Source: DATGMB01 sp035293845 (GTDB lineage: Bacteria; Acidobacteriota; Terriglobia; Bryobacterales; Bryobacteraceae). Taken from it: 49,950 nucleotides of DNA. The first letter of the stretch is position 1. Each line of letters opens with the position of its first letter. Made by a program: the position numbers and the translations under genes. Shown here one piece after another: positions 27,890 to 36,594 of the stretch. The notes beneath the pieces are model-generated. The model was not told the DNA's origin and did not search any database. It was given only the letters and a program-made list of their open reading frames with translations. The stretch spans positions 1 through 49,950 of the forward strand of contig DATGMB010000037.1 in NCBI GenBank assembly GCA_035293845.1, written 5' to 3'.

Positions 27890-29658
27890 CCCGCGCCTGG
27901 GCCGTCCGCTCGCTCGCACTCGCGGTCTCGTGCCTCGCCGTGTTGGCCCTTGCCCAGCAAGCCGCGCCGCCGCAGTCCGCGCCGCAGGACGATAACCTGC
28001 TCCGCGCCATGCGCGATGAGCTGGAGCGCTCGAAGCAAATCTCGCTTCCCAACATCCCTCCGCCCTACTTCGTTCAATATCTGGTCGACCAGGACGACAC
28101 CTTCATCGTCTCCGCCAGCCTGGGTGGAGTGCTGGAGCGGCGGCACGAGTTGGTGAGGCGGCCGCACATCAGCGTCCGGGTCGGCGATCCCCACTTCGAT
28201 AATTCCAACTACGCCGGCGGCGGATTCGGCACACGCTACGAGCTGGGCCGGTTTCCGCTCGAAGACAGCTACGACGTGCTGCGGCGGTTCTTCTGGCTGG
28301 AAACGGACTCCGCCTACAAGTCCGCTGTGGAGGCCCTCTCGCGCAAGCGGGCCGCGCTGCGCAACGTAACCCAGAACGATCGCCTCGATGACTTCGCGCC
28401 CGCGCAGCCCGTCGATCACGTTCGCCCGCTGCCCTCGCTCAAAATCGACGAGGATCTGTGGGCCCGGCAGGTGCGCGCCTGGTCCGCCCTCTTCGCGCAG
28501 TATCCCGAGATCCGGTATTCCGAGGTGGAGCTTGAATCGAGCGCCGGCGGCTTCACCATGGTCAACTCGGAAGGCAGCCGGGTGCGCGAGCCCGAGGAAG
28601 TGCACCTGCTCCGCGTGCGCGCCTCCGCCCAGGCGCCCGACGGCATGACCGTGCGGGACGCGCTCACTTTTCACGCCCTCGACGTGATGCACCTGCCTTC
28701 GGACGCCGAAGTACAGCGCGGCATCCGGCAGCTCGCGGAGCACCTGGTGGCGCTCTCGAAAGCGCCGCCCGGCGAGATCTACAACGGTCCGGTGTTGTTC
28801 GAAGGCGTGGCCGGGCCGCAGATTCTGGCCGAGGTGCTCGGCCGCAATCTCGCGCTCCCGCGTCCTCCGGTCCGCGAGGGCGGCCGCGGCGGCGGCTTTC
28901 CCCAGGGCGAACTCGAAGGCCTCATCGGCGCGCGCGTTCTCCCCGACTCCTTCGATGTGCTGGACGACCCCACCCAGACCGAGTGGCGCGGCCGGTCCCT
29001 GTTCGGCCACTATCAGGTGGACCGCGAAGGCGTTCTGCCCCTGCCCGTAAAAGTCGTGGAAAAAGGGGCGCTCAAGGGCTATTTCCTGACCCGCCAGCCG
29101 GTTCGCGGCTACGATCGCTCCAACGGCCGGGCCCGCCTGCCCGGCAATTTCGGCGCTTCCACCGCGGCGATGAGCAATCTCTTCTTCCATTCCTCGGACA
29201 CGATCCCGGCCGCGGACCTGAAAAAGAAGCTCATCGAGATCTGCCAGGCGCGCGGCAAACCGTACGGCATCATCATCCGCAAAATGGATTTCCCGTCCAC
29301 CGCATCCATCGAGGAGGCGCGCCGGATGCTGGCTGCTTCGCAGGGCCGAGCCGTCAGCGCGCCGGTCCTGGCGTATAAGGTCTTTCCGGACGGCCGCGAG
29401 GAGCTGGTGCGCGCGCTGCGTTTCCGCGCGCTGAATACGCGGTCGCTGAAAGATATTTTGGCGGCGGGCGACGATAGCACTGTCTTCGAGTTCATGGAGA
29501 ACGCCGCGCCCTTCGCGCTGGTCGGTGGAGCCGGCTACACCGCCGAAGCGGCCGTGATCGCGCCCTCGGTCCTCATCGACGATCTGGAACTGCATCCCGC
29601 CGAAGAGGGGCAGCCAAGGCTGCCGCTGGTCTCCCCGCCGGACCTCGCTGCCAGGTAG
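27886..29658 (+). CDS. Exported TldE/PmbA-like partner (HExxxH lost)
   Basis: A 590-residue paralogue of the preceding protein with its own signal peptide (VRSLALAVSCLAVLALAQQ). The folds run in parallel through the whole length, but the zinc motif is replaced: H-E-I-F-G-H becomes A-E-V-L-G-R (residues 315-320), so both histidines are gone. That is the same split as TldD (active) and TldE/PmbA (inactive), which work as a heterodimer that degrades peptides. A Gly/Arg-rich loop (PPVREGGRGGGFPQGE) follows the lost site. The GTG start lies inside the TldD-like stop (GTGA), with GGGGGG upstream. The LptF/LptG fusion begins six bases after the stop. Confidence 0.85.
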   Translation: MTRAWAVRSLALAVSCLAVLALAQQAAPPQSAPQDDNLLRAMRDELERSKQISLPNIPPPYFVQYLVDQDDTFIVSASLGGVLERRHELVRRPHISVRVGDPHFDNSNYAGGGFGTRYELGRFPLEDSYDVLRRFFWLETDSAYKSAVEALSRKRAALRNVTQNDRLDDFAPAQPVDHVRPLPSLKIDEDLWARQVRAWSALFAQYPEIRYSEVELESSAGGFTMVNSEGSRVREPEEVHLLRVRASAQAPDGMTVRDALTFHALDVMHLPSDAEVQRGIRQLAEHLVALSKAPPGEIYNGPVLFEGVAGPQILAEVLGRNLALPRPPVREGGRGGGFPQGELEGLIGARVLPDSFDVLDDPTQTEWRGRSLFGHYQVDREGVLPLPVKVVEKGALKGYFLTRQPVRGYDRSNGRARLPGNFGASTAAMSNLFFHSSDTIPAADLKKKLIEICQARGKPYGIIIRKMDFPSTASIEEARRMLAASQGRAVSAPVLAYKVFPDGREELVRALRFRALNTRSLKDILAAGDDSTVFEFMENAAPFALVGGAGYTAEAAVIAPSVLIDDLELHPAEEGQPRLPLVSPPDLAAR

Positions 29659-29664
29659 AGTTCC

Positions 29665-31998
29665 GTGTTCCGCATCCTCGGCCGCTACATTTTCCGCGAG
29701 ATCCTCACCAGCTCCGTCCTGGGGACTGTAATCGCGACCTTCGTCGTCTTCCTGCAGCGCGTCGATCGATTATTCGAGGTGCTGGTGTCCGGCAATCCGG
29801 ACTTCAAGACCGTAGCGCTCCTGCTGGCCTACACCGTGCCCCCGGTGCTGCCGCTCACGATCCCCTTCGGCGTGCTGATCGGCATCCTGGTCGGCCTCGG
29901 GCGCATGTCGAGCGATGGCGAAATCGTCGCCATGCGCGCCGCCGGCGTCCCCAGCCGCAAGGTGATCGCTCCCGTGCTGCTGTTCGCGACGCTCGGCACG
30001 GCCCTCGCCGGCGTGGCCGCGCTGCGCTGGACGCCCTATGCGCTTCGCCAGTCGACCGACATCCTTTACAACCTGGCCGCCAAGCAAAGCTCGGCCAACA
30101 TCCAGCCCCGCATCTTCGACGAGAACCTCAACCCGAACACCATCCTTTACGTGGGCGACGTGCGGCCCGGAGACCCGGCGCAGTGGCGCAATATCTTCAT
30201 CGCGGATGTGACTGACCCGGACCAGCGCAAGAAGGGCATCGGCGGCAAAGCCGACGGCCCGATGATCACCGTCGCGCGCGCCGCGCTCGCCACCTCCGAT
30301 CCAGTCCATAACCGCATCCAACTCGATCTCAAGGATTATTCGACCCACGAAATGGGCAAGGACGCCATCGCGTACGACGATTCCGCGCCGTCCAAGACCC
30401 TGGCGCTCGAAACCAAGCCGCCCGACGAAAAGACCTTCTCGGCCAACTCGATGAACACGCGCGAGCTGATCCGGTACCGCGGCCCCGATTGGATCAACGC
30501 CGGAATCGAGCTGCACCGCCGCTTCGCGCTCCCCCTGGCCTGCATCGTGCTTGCCCTGGTCGGCATCCCGGTCGGCATTTCGACGCGCAAGGGCGGGCGC
30601 TCGGCGGCGTACGTCAACGCCATCTTTCTCGCGTTCTTCGGCTACTATCTCTCCTCGGTGTCGCTGATCGGCGTGGCGCAGCGGCGCAAACTGCCGATTC
30701 CCGTGGCGTCCTGGCTGCCCGATGTCGTGTTCGGCATCGCCGGAATCGTCTTCCTCTTCCGCATGGAACTGCCAGGCGACCGCGACCTCCTCTCGCAGTT
30801 CCGCGGCTGGGTGGCGGAGATCTCCGATCGCTTCAAGCGCATCGCCGGCCGCCCGCAGCGAAAACGCGCAGCGTCCTCATCGCCGGGTTGGCGTTTGCCC
30901 CTGCTGCCGCAGATCGTGGACATGTACATCCTGTCCAACTTTCTGTTCTATCTGGCGCTGGTGCTGGCGAGCTTCGTTTCGATGACGGAGGTCTTCAACT
31001 TCTTCGAATTGATGGGCGATATGCTGCGCAACAGCACGCTCCTCACGATGTTCACCTACCTGTTCTTCCTCATCCCGCAGCTCATCTACCGCCTGCTGCC
31101 GATCAGCGTGCTGATGGCCGCGCTGGTGACGCTCGGCGTCCTGAGCAAACAGAACGAGGTGACGGCATTCAAGGCCTGCGGCGTCAGCCTGTACCGGCTG
31201 GCGGCGCCAGTGCTGGTCGCGAGCATGCTCTGCGGCGGCGCGCTGTTCGGCTTCGATTACTCCTATGTGCCCGCCGCCAACCGCCGGCAGGACGCACTGC
31301 GCGACCAGATCAAAGGCCGCGTCACCCAGACTTATCTCAATCCCAACCGTAAGTGGATCATGGGATCGGATTCCCGGATCTACTACTACAAGTATTTCGA
31401 CCCGACCGGCAAGGTGATGGTCGATCCCAGCGTATTCGAGCTCGATCCCGCCACCTTCCGGCTGAAGCGCCAGATCCTGGCCCAGCGCGCCGAATGGCGC
31501 CCCGCCCTTCACACCTGGATCTTCGAAAATGGCTGGAGCAGCGATTTCGACGGCGTGAAACGCCTGACCCCGCGCAACACATTCCAGGCCACCACGTTCC
31601 CCGAACTCACCGAAACGCCGGATTATTTCCTCAAGGAAGCCGTCCAGGAGCGCCAGATGAACTTCCTGGAGCTGCAGAAATACATCGCCGATCTGCAGCA
31701 GAGCGGGCTCGTCGATACGCGCAAGCTGCAGGTGCAGTACCACCTCAAGTTCGCCAATCCGCTGTTTGCGCTCATCATGGCGATGATCGCGGTGCCGTTC
31801 GGTTTCCTGGTCGGCAACCGCGGCGCGATGACTGGCATCGGACTCAGCATCGTCATCGCGATCTCCTACCTCGGCATTCAGCCGCTGTTCGAGAAAATCG
31901 GCGACGTCGGCCTGCTTCCCCCGGCAATGGCGGCATGGTCGCCGGACCTCCTGTTCTGCCTGGTCGGCAGTTATCTCCTGCTCCGCATGCGCTCGTAG
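29665..31998 (+). CDS. LptF-LptG fusion permease (YjgP/YjgQ twice)
   Basis: A 777-residue inner-membrane protein in which two YjgP/YjgQ units are joined. The first half (residues 1 to ~375) has the start FRILGRYIFREILTSS, then TM helices, a periplasmic beta-jellyroll domain and three more TM helices. A basic linker (RPQRKRAASSS) follows. The second half (~410-777) repeats the plan from VDMYILSNFLFYLALVLASF to LLFCLVGSYLLLRMRS. LptF and LptG, with the ATPase LptB, pull lipopolysaccharide out of the inner membrane; they are normally separate genes. The GTG start is six bases after the TldE-like stop. No lptB or lptC is seen here. Confidence 0.88.
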   Translation: MFRILGRYIFREILTSSVLGTVIATFVVFLQRVDRLFEVLVSGNPDFKTVALLLAYTVPPVLPLTIPFGVLIGILVGLGRMSSDGEIVAMRAAGVPSRKVIAPVLLFATLGTALAGVAALRWTPYALRQSTDILYNLAAKQSSANIQPRIFDENLNPNTILYVGDVRPGDPAQWRNIFIADVTDPDQRKKGIGGKADGPMITVARAALATSDPVHNRIQLDLKDYSTHEMGKDAIAYDDSAPSKTLALETKPPDEKTFSANSMNTRELIRYRGPDWINAGIELHRRFALPLACIVLALVGIPVGISTRKGGRSAAYVNAIFLAFFGYYLSSVSLIGVAQRRKLPIPVASWLPDVVFGIAGIVFLFRMELPGDRDLLSQFRGWVAEISDRFKRIAGRPQRKRAASSSPGWRLPLLPQIVDMYILSNFLFYLALVLASFVSMTEVFNFFELMGDMLRNSTLLTMFTYLFFLIPQLIYRLLPISVLMAALVTLGVLSKQNEVTAFKACGVSLYRLAAPVLVASMLCGGALFGFDYSYVPAANRRQDALRDQIKGRVTQTYLNPNRKWIMGSDSRIYYYKYFDPTGKVMVDPSVFELDPATFRLKRQILAQRAEWRPALHTWIFENGWSSDFDGVKRLTPRNTFQATTFPELTETPDYFLKEAVQERQMNFLELQKYIADLQQSGLVDTRKLQVQYHLKFANPLFALIMAMIAVPFGFLVGNRGAMTGIGLSIVIAISYLGIQPLFEKIGDVGLLPPAMAAWSPDLLFCLVGSYLLLRMRS

Positions 31999-32069
31999 CG
32001 CCGCGCTACGGCATAACTCGTAGTACCTGCGGTCCAACCCGGGTCGCCGTCTTTCATCCGGTCAACGAC

Positions 32070-32102
32070 CTAGTCTGACGGACTAACTCGCTTGGGGAAT
32101 TG
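32070..32102 (+). promoter_or_regulatory. Conserved upstream element, copy A
   Basis: A 33-base stretch matching copy B (upstream of the paralogous gene) at 28 of 33 bases. It holds a dyad TAGTC-TGACG-GACTA and ends in TTGGGGAATTG. It lies 110 bases before the start of the first Ig-like gene. Likely a binding site for a shared activator. Confidence 0.65.
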
Positions 32103-32103
32103 A

Positions 32104-32123
32104 ATCAGCCGGGACCGGCTGAT
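32104..32123. promoter_or_regulatory. 20-base palindrome
   Basis: Perfect 9-base arms ATCAGCCGG and CCGGCTGAT with GA between them. It directly follows copy A of the conserved element and has no counterpart behind copy B. The two-base centre suits a DNA dyad more than an RNA hairpin. Confidence 0.5.
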
Positions 32124-32212
32124 ACTGTTCAACTGGACCGGCAGCACTCCCCTCCGCTGGGGCCCAAAAGCCCGTTTTCGGCTGGCGGTTCCGAGGAGAA
32201 CGAGAGGCTAAG

Positions 32213-33721
32213 ATGCGCCGGTTTCCATACGCCTGCTTGCTGAACTTTTGTGTGTTTCTCGGCACGCCTTTCCTGCGGGCGAGCGTGCCTCCCGTGCTGC
32301 AGATCAGTGACAGCAACGGCGACGTCGTCACGATCGATTCCACCGGCGCGGTGGTCTTTAGCGGCTCCTGTTCACCCGCGACCTGCCAGACCACGCTGGT
32401 GCACACCCAGCCGGGCGCGATCGAGTGGGGTGGGACCGTGGGGCCGTTCTCCCTCACCCTCACGGTGGCGGTCACCAAAGCGCCGGCGTCTCCCGCGCCG
32501 ACAATGGACCTTGCCATCCAGCAGTTGACCTCCGCGACGGGCGGCACGATCAAGTTTCAATGGACCGACACCAATTTCACCACGCCGTCGATCACCGGGA
32601 CGACGCTGGAGACCAATGGCACGATGTTCGGCAACGATACCGCAAGCTTCGTGGCCTACACCGATAACAGCAATGCTCCGTTTGGCACGGGTATCCCGGT
32701 AGGGCCGCCCTTGACGGTCACTGGCAACGGTCTTACCAGCATCAATGTCAGCGAAAGCGGATCCGGCCCTACGGCGGTACCGTTTTCCATCACCGAGGTC
32801 GCGACCATTACTCTGGGCCCCGGCGGTTCCTTTGCGGCAGACGAACTGTTTAATGCCGTACCCGCCGCCCTAAACCTGCCTTGCCCCATAAATACCGGGC
32901 AGGTGGGCGTGCCTTACACCTCCACTCTGGCGGCCACGGGCGGGGTGCCGCCCTTTACGTATTCGATCAGTTCCGGCAGCCTGCCGCCGGGCTTAACATT
33001 GAACCCATCGACCGGCCTCATCAGCGGTACTCCCACGGTCGCGGGTACTTTCACGTTCACCGTTCAGGTTACCGATGCAACCGGCGCGGTGACAACCACG
33101 AACTGTTCCATCGTAATCAGCGCGCCGCTGAGCAATAACTGCGTCACTTCCGCGGCAACGTTAGTCTTTCCGTCAGGACCAGTGCCCGAAAACGCATTCC
33201 TGATCCGCTACGCCGCCAACCTCGATCACGGGGATTCGACGGTCGAGGTGACCAATTACGGCCTCAACGGCGCGCCGCTGCAGGGGCCCGGATTCGGAGC
33301 CGCGGTCGGGAATATCTGTGTGAATATTTATGCCTTCGCCCCGGATGAGCAGTTGGTGTCGTGCTGCTCCTGCCTCGTGACCCCCAATGCCGTGGTGCGG
33401 TTGTCCGTCTTGAACGATCTGCTGTCCAACCCGTTGACCCCGGTCAGGCCGACATCGGCGGTAATCAAGCTGGTAAGTTCGGCGCCCGGCACCACCAGCC
33501 TCACGGGCGGTATGTCCGCCTGGGGCACCACGCTCCATCCGCTGAACACCACCGGAACGGCTTTCGGCTTGACCGAGACGCCGTTCACACCCGCCAAGCT
33601 GAGCTCCGGGGAACTGGCGAGCATCACCAACCGCTGCGCCAACAATCTGGCCAACGGCAGCGGCTCCGGCGTTTGCAGCGCCTGCCGGCTTTTGGTTCCC
33701 GCGGGAGCGGCAAACCAGTAA
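32213..33721 (+). CDS. Secreted Ig-like protein with novel C-terminal Cys domain (paralogue 1)
   Basis: A 502-residue exported protein. Signal peptide at residues 1-24; then a Thr/Gly-rich beta region; a putative-Ig (He_PIG) domain around 225-315 with the typical GSLPPGLTLNPSTGLISGTP core; then a ~185-residue C-terminal domain found again in the next gene. That domain has ENAFLIRYAANL, NYGLNGAP, FAPDEQL followed by the Cys cluster SCCSCLVTPN, and a terminal C-x-x-C (CSACR). I know no family for it. No PEP-CTERM, TM or LPXTG anchor is present, so it should be released or bound by other means. A conserved element stands upstream. Confidence 0.82.
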   Translation: MRRFPYACLLNFCVFLGTPFLRASVPPVLQISDSNGDVVTIDSTGAVVFSGSCSPATCQTTLVHTQPGAIEWGGTVGPFSLTLTVAVTKAPASPAPTMDLAIQQLTSATGGTIKFQWTDTNFTTPSITGTTLETNGTMFGNDTASFVAYTDNSNAPFGTGIPVGPPLTVTGNGLTSINVSESGSGPTAVPFSITEVATITLGPGGSFAADELFNAVPAALNLPCPINTGQVGVPYTSTLAATGGVPPFTYSISSGSLPPGLTLNPSTGLISGTPTVAGTFTFTVQVTDATGAVTTTNCSIVISAPLSNNCVTSAATLVFPSGPVPENAFLIRYAANLDHGDSTVEVTNYGLNGAPLQGPGFGAAVGNICVNIYAFAPDEQLVSCCSCLVTPNAVVRLSVLNDLLSNPLTPVRPTSAVIKLVSSAPGTTSLTGGMSAWGTTLHPLNTTGTAFGLTETPFTPAKLSSGELASITNRCANNLANGSGSGVCSACRLLVPAGAANQ

Positions 33722-33798
33722 CCGGACCGGCTGAAGAGAACTCCCCGCTCCCGCGTATGCCCGGAGACCGCTTGCGCACCACCTGCGATGCAATCCGG

Positions 33799-33831
33799 CT
33801 AGTCTGCCGGGCTAAGTCTCCTGGGGAATTG
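33799..33831 (+). promoter_or_regulatory. Conserved upstream element, copy B
   Basis: The second copy of the 33-base element: dyad TAGTC-TGCCG-GGCTA (one arm mismatch), then CTGGGGAATTG. It stands 47 bases before the start of paralogue 2, closer than copy A to its gene. A short GTCCAACTGG follows, echoed by GTTCAACTGG behind copy A. Confidence 0.65.
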
Positions 33832-33878
33832 TGTAAACTTTCGTCCAACTGGTAGTCTCCATCTGGAGCTGTAGATGT

Positions 33879-35237
33879 ATGCGATTGTATAAGACGCCGT
33901 TACTCCTCGTGGGGACCCTGCTCTTAGTTGCCAATGCCCGGGCCAACACGACGCCCCCGGCTAACTGCGTACCGTTCCCGGTGGTCTTCACGGCCGGAAC
34001 AGGGGGGCCGTCCCCTGTTTCTTGCCCACCTTTTACGGTGCCCGGCGGAGTTCTAACCGGCGTCACGCTGTCTTACGAGGCCGACTATCAGTTCGGCGGC
34101 AACGGCACGAATTCGGTCAACGTCACTTTTGCCCCCGCCGGCCCCGCCGGTGTCACCTGGTCGCCTGCCAGCGTGACCCTGACGGTGACGGGCGGCGTTT
34201 CTTCCGGGACTCCGCCGACCGGCAGCGCGACCGCCACCGCCGGAGTTTCCAATGCGGCCTTCGCATCGGCGTTCACCGTGAACCTCAGCTCCGCGGTCGT
34301 GCAGGGTAGCGTCGCGGATTCGTCCGGGGCCGTGTCGATTGTCTACACATATACGCCTCCTCCGACGCTTACCCTCTCCTGTTCGGCTGGCGGCTCGCTT
34401 CCCTCCGGCCAGGTCGGCACGCCCTATAGCGCGTCGCTGTCAGCGGCCGGCGGCGTTCCGCCCTACACGTTCGCGATCACCGGCGGGAGCCTGCCGCCTG
34501 GTCTGACACTCAACACCTCGACCGGCGCCATCACCGGCACGCCCACGACCACCGGAACGTTCACTTTCACGGCACAGGTCACCGATGTCACCGGCGCCGT
34601 CACAACGTCCGGATGTTCCATCGTGATCGGCTCTGCGCCGCCGCCGCCGACTACGGGCTGCAACAACTCCGCCGCGACCCTCGTCTTTCCCACCGGGCCG
34701 GTGCCGGAGAATGCCTTCCTGATCCGTTACGCCGCCAACCTCAATGCGGGCGATTCGGTCGTCGATATTACCAACTACGGCCTCAACGGCGCGCCGATTC
34801 AGGGCCCCGGTTTCGGAAGTTCGGTCGGTAATATTTGCGTCAACGTGTACACGTTTGCGCCGGACGAGCAGTTAGCCTCCTGCTGCTCCTGCCTGGTGAC
34901 TCCGAATGCCGTGGTCTCGCTATCGGTGAATCGGGACCTGCTCGGGATGGCGTTGACCCCGGCCGTCCCGACTTCGGTGGTGATCAAACTCGTAGCTTCG
35001 ACGCCCGGCGCCAACACCCTGACCGGCGGCATGGCCGCCTGGGGCACGACTCTCCATCCCCTGACCGCCGCCAACCCGGCAATTCGCCTGACCGAAACGC
35101 CCTTCACTCCCGCGACGCTTAGCGCCGGCGAGTTGGCCAGCATCACCGGCCGCTGCGCTTCCAATATCGCCAACGGCAGCGGTTTCGGGATCTGCGCCGC
35201 TTGCCGGGCCGGCGCTCTGGGCGCGAATAACAAGTAG
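33879..35237 (+). CDS. Secreted Ig-like protein with novel C-terminal Cys domain (paralogue 2)
   Basis: A 452-residue exported protein with signal peptide (YKTPLLLVGTLLLVANARA). The N-terminal beta region (~25-165) differs from paralogue 1. The He_PIG domain (~168-255, GSLPPGLTLNTSTGAITGTP) and the C-terminal domain (~265-452) are closely alike, including FLIRYAANLNAGDS, the SCCSCLVTPNAVVSLSV cluster and the CAACR end. The pair looks like a tandem duplication in which the promoter element was copied too and the N-terminal domain was replaced or diverged. It converges on the PEP-CTERM gene 19 bases away. Function unknown. Confidence 0.82.
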   Translation: MRLYKTPLLLVGTLLLVANARANTTPPANCVPFPVVFTAGTGGPSPVSCPPFTVPGGVLTGVTLSYEADYQFGGNGTNSVNVTFAPAGPAGVTWSPASVTLTVTGGVSSGTPPTGSATATAGVSNAAFASAFTVNLSSAVVQGSVADSSGAVSIVYTYTPPPTLTLSCSAGGSLPSGQVGTPYSASLSAAGGVPPYTFAITGGSLPPGLTLNTSTGAITGTPTTTGTFTFTAQVTDVTGAVTTSGCSIVIGSAPPPPTTGCNNSAATLVFPTGPVPENAFLIRYAANLNAGDSVVDITNYGLNGAPIQGPGFGSSVGNICVNVYTFAPDEQLASCCSCLVTPNAVVSLSVNRDLLGMALTPAVPTSVVIKLVASTPGANTLTGGMAAWGTTLHPLTAANPAIRLTETPFTPATLSAGELASITGRCASNIANGSGFGICAACRAGALGANNK

Positions 35238-35256
35238 GCCGCGCGCATTCCGCCCC

Positions 35257-35832
35257 TTAAGGCCGTACACGGAGTCGTTGCCCGCGGCGGGCCACGAGCA
35301 GAAGCGTGCCCGTCGCGAGCAGCACGATTGAGCCGGGCTCCGGTGTTGGCGCCGCGACCGGAGTGGTGCCGTTATCGATGAAGTATGTCGGTCCCGAAGG
35401 ATCGTATCCGGGATCGCCCGGCGACGGGGTGAAGGTTGCGCTGCTCGAAGCCTCCGGCCCCGTGTCCGAGACGAACGCCAGGCTGGTGGAATCGAGCGCC
35501 GGGGGGGACGGCACATAGGCTGCGGACCCCGGCATGTTGCCGGCGAAGAAGAACACGTTACCCGCCCCATTGAAAATCAGGATCTCCATGGGGAGATCGC
35601 TGAAGTTCGGGTCGGTCAGCACCAGGCTGCCCTCCTGTCCGCTGAACGGCAGGTTATAGGTCAGGGCCGAATACGTGTTCGTGCCATCGTAGTAGTTCGA
35701 AAGATATCCCGAAATCGGCGTGGAGCCGAACAGGCCGTTTCCGAACTGATCGATCTGGATCGTGTCGCCCTGCAGAGGGGTAGTGACCGCTGCACAGATT
35801 GCGGCCGCCAGAACGCACATTCTCTGTCCCAT
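35257..35832 (-). CDS. PEP-CTERM surface protein
   Basis: A 191-residue exported protein: signal peptide at the N-terminus (MCVLAAAICAAVTTPLQG), a Ser/Gly/Pro-rich beta domain, and a C-terminal PEP-CTERM signal (TPEPGSIVLLATGTLLLVAR followed by a basic tail). It should be processed by an exosortase. AGGAGG lies five bases before the ATG. The ectodomain (with DQFGNGLFGS and a central GNVFFFAGNMPG) resembles no domain I can name. Together with the partial gene at the left edge it shows that the host has the PEP-CTERM sorting system. Confidence 0.85.
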   Translation of the reverse strand: MGQRMCVLAAAICAAVTTPLQGDTIQIDQFGNGLFGSTPISGYLSNYYDGTNTYSALTYNLPFSGQEGSLVLTDPNFSDLPMEILIFNGAGNVFFFAGNMPGSAAYVPSPPALDSTSLAFVSDTGPEASSSATFTPSPGDPGYDPSGPTYFIDNGTTPVAAPTPEPGSIVLLATGTLLLVARRGQRLRVRP

Positions 35833-35999
35833 CGCATCCTCCTATTTCACCGAAACCGGCGTGCTGATCGACCGTGTCAAGCCGCTCAGAGTGTCGAAAA
35901 TCTCGGCTGACGCGAAGCAGCTTTCAAAGAGCAGAACCCCACCGGAGATACTTCCAAGCGACGGTGGCGGTCCGCCTGGCACGGTCGGCGCCACGGTAT

Positions 36000-36446
36000 T
36001 CAGAACCGGCCGAATTTGAAATGCGGCTCCACGGGTTGCCCGGATCCGTGCATGGCGGGACACCCGGGCAGACCCGAATCCGGAAACGCAAGAGCGCCGT
36101 TCAGGTCCCAATTGAAAGGATTGCTGACCGGGGTGGAAGCGCCGGAAACATGGTGAAACGCTCCCACGGAAAACGAGGTCGGCGGCGTGCCGTTGGCGAT
36201 ATTGTCCTGCACACCGCTGGTGTGGGTGTAGCTGACATAGCCGTACTGCACATATGCCATAGTTCCTTCGCCTGGGTATTCCTGATAGAGCAGATTGTTG
36301 AACGTGTTCCAAAACAGCGGATACGTTCCGAAGTGCCCGTAGTCGATCGTCATGCAGTCCGCTACCGGCGTCGGACCGCTCTGCCCCCAGCCAGGCGCCG
36401 CTCCGATTAGCGTCCCAGCCGCCAGAATCCATTTCGTCCAGCTCAC
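36000..36446 (-). CDS. Small secreted protein of unknown function
   Basis: A 148-residue protein with a signal peptide (WTKWILAAGTLIGAAPGWGQ) and an aromatic-rich mature part (DYGHFGTYPLFWNTFNNLLY, then AYVQYGYVSYTHTSG). The GTG start has GGAGGAGG four bases upstream, which fixes it. The visible C-terminus (EPHFKFGRF) carries no sorting signal. After the stop, a different frame stays open to 35842 and reads plausibly (VLNTVAPTVPGGPPPSLGSI), so a frameshift that cut off the true end is possible. It is followed on the same strand by the PEP-CTERM gene. No family is recognised. Confidence 0.65.
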   Translation of the reverse strand: MSWTKWILAAGTLIGAAPGWGQSGPTPVADCMTIDYGHFGTYPLFWNTFNNLLYQEYPGEGTMAYVQYGYVSYTHTSGVQDNIANGTPPTSFSVGAFHHVSGASTPVSNPFNWDLNGALAFPDSGLPGCPAMHGSGQPVEPHFKFGRF

Positions 36447-36594
36447 AGATCCTCCTCCGATGTGGCTTTCGCCGTGTGTTGCGAAAGTACCATGTATACT
36501 GGAGCGGATCGGGAGTAATATAGGGTTCCAGCAGGGGTAACGGGCATCTGTATCCCCGCGGTAGTTTGCTGGATTAGCACGGCTTAACGGGCAA

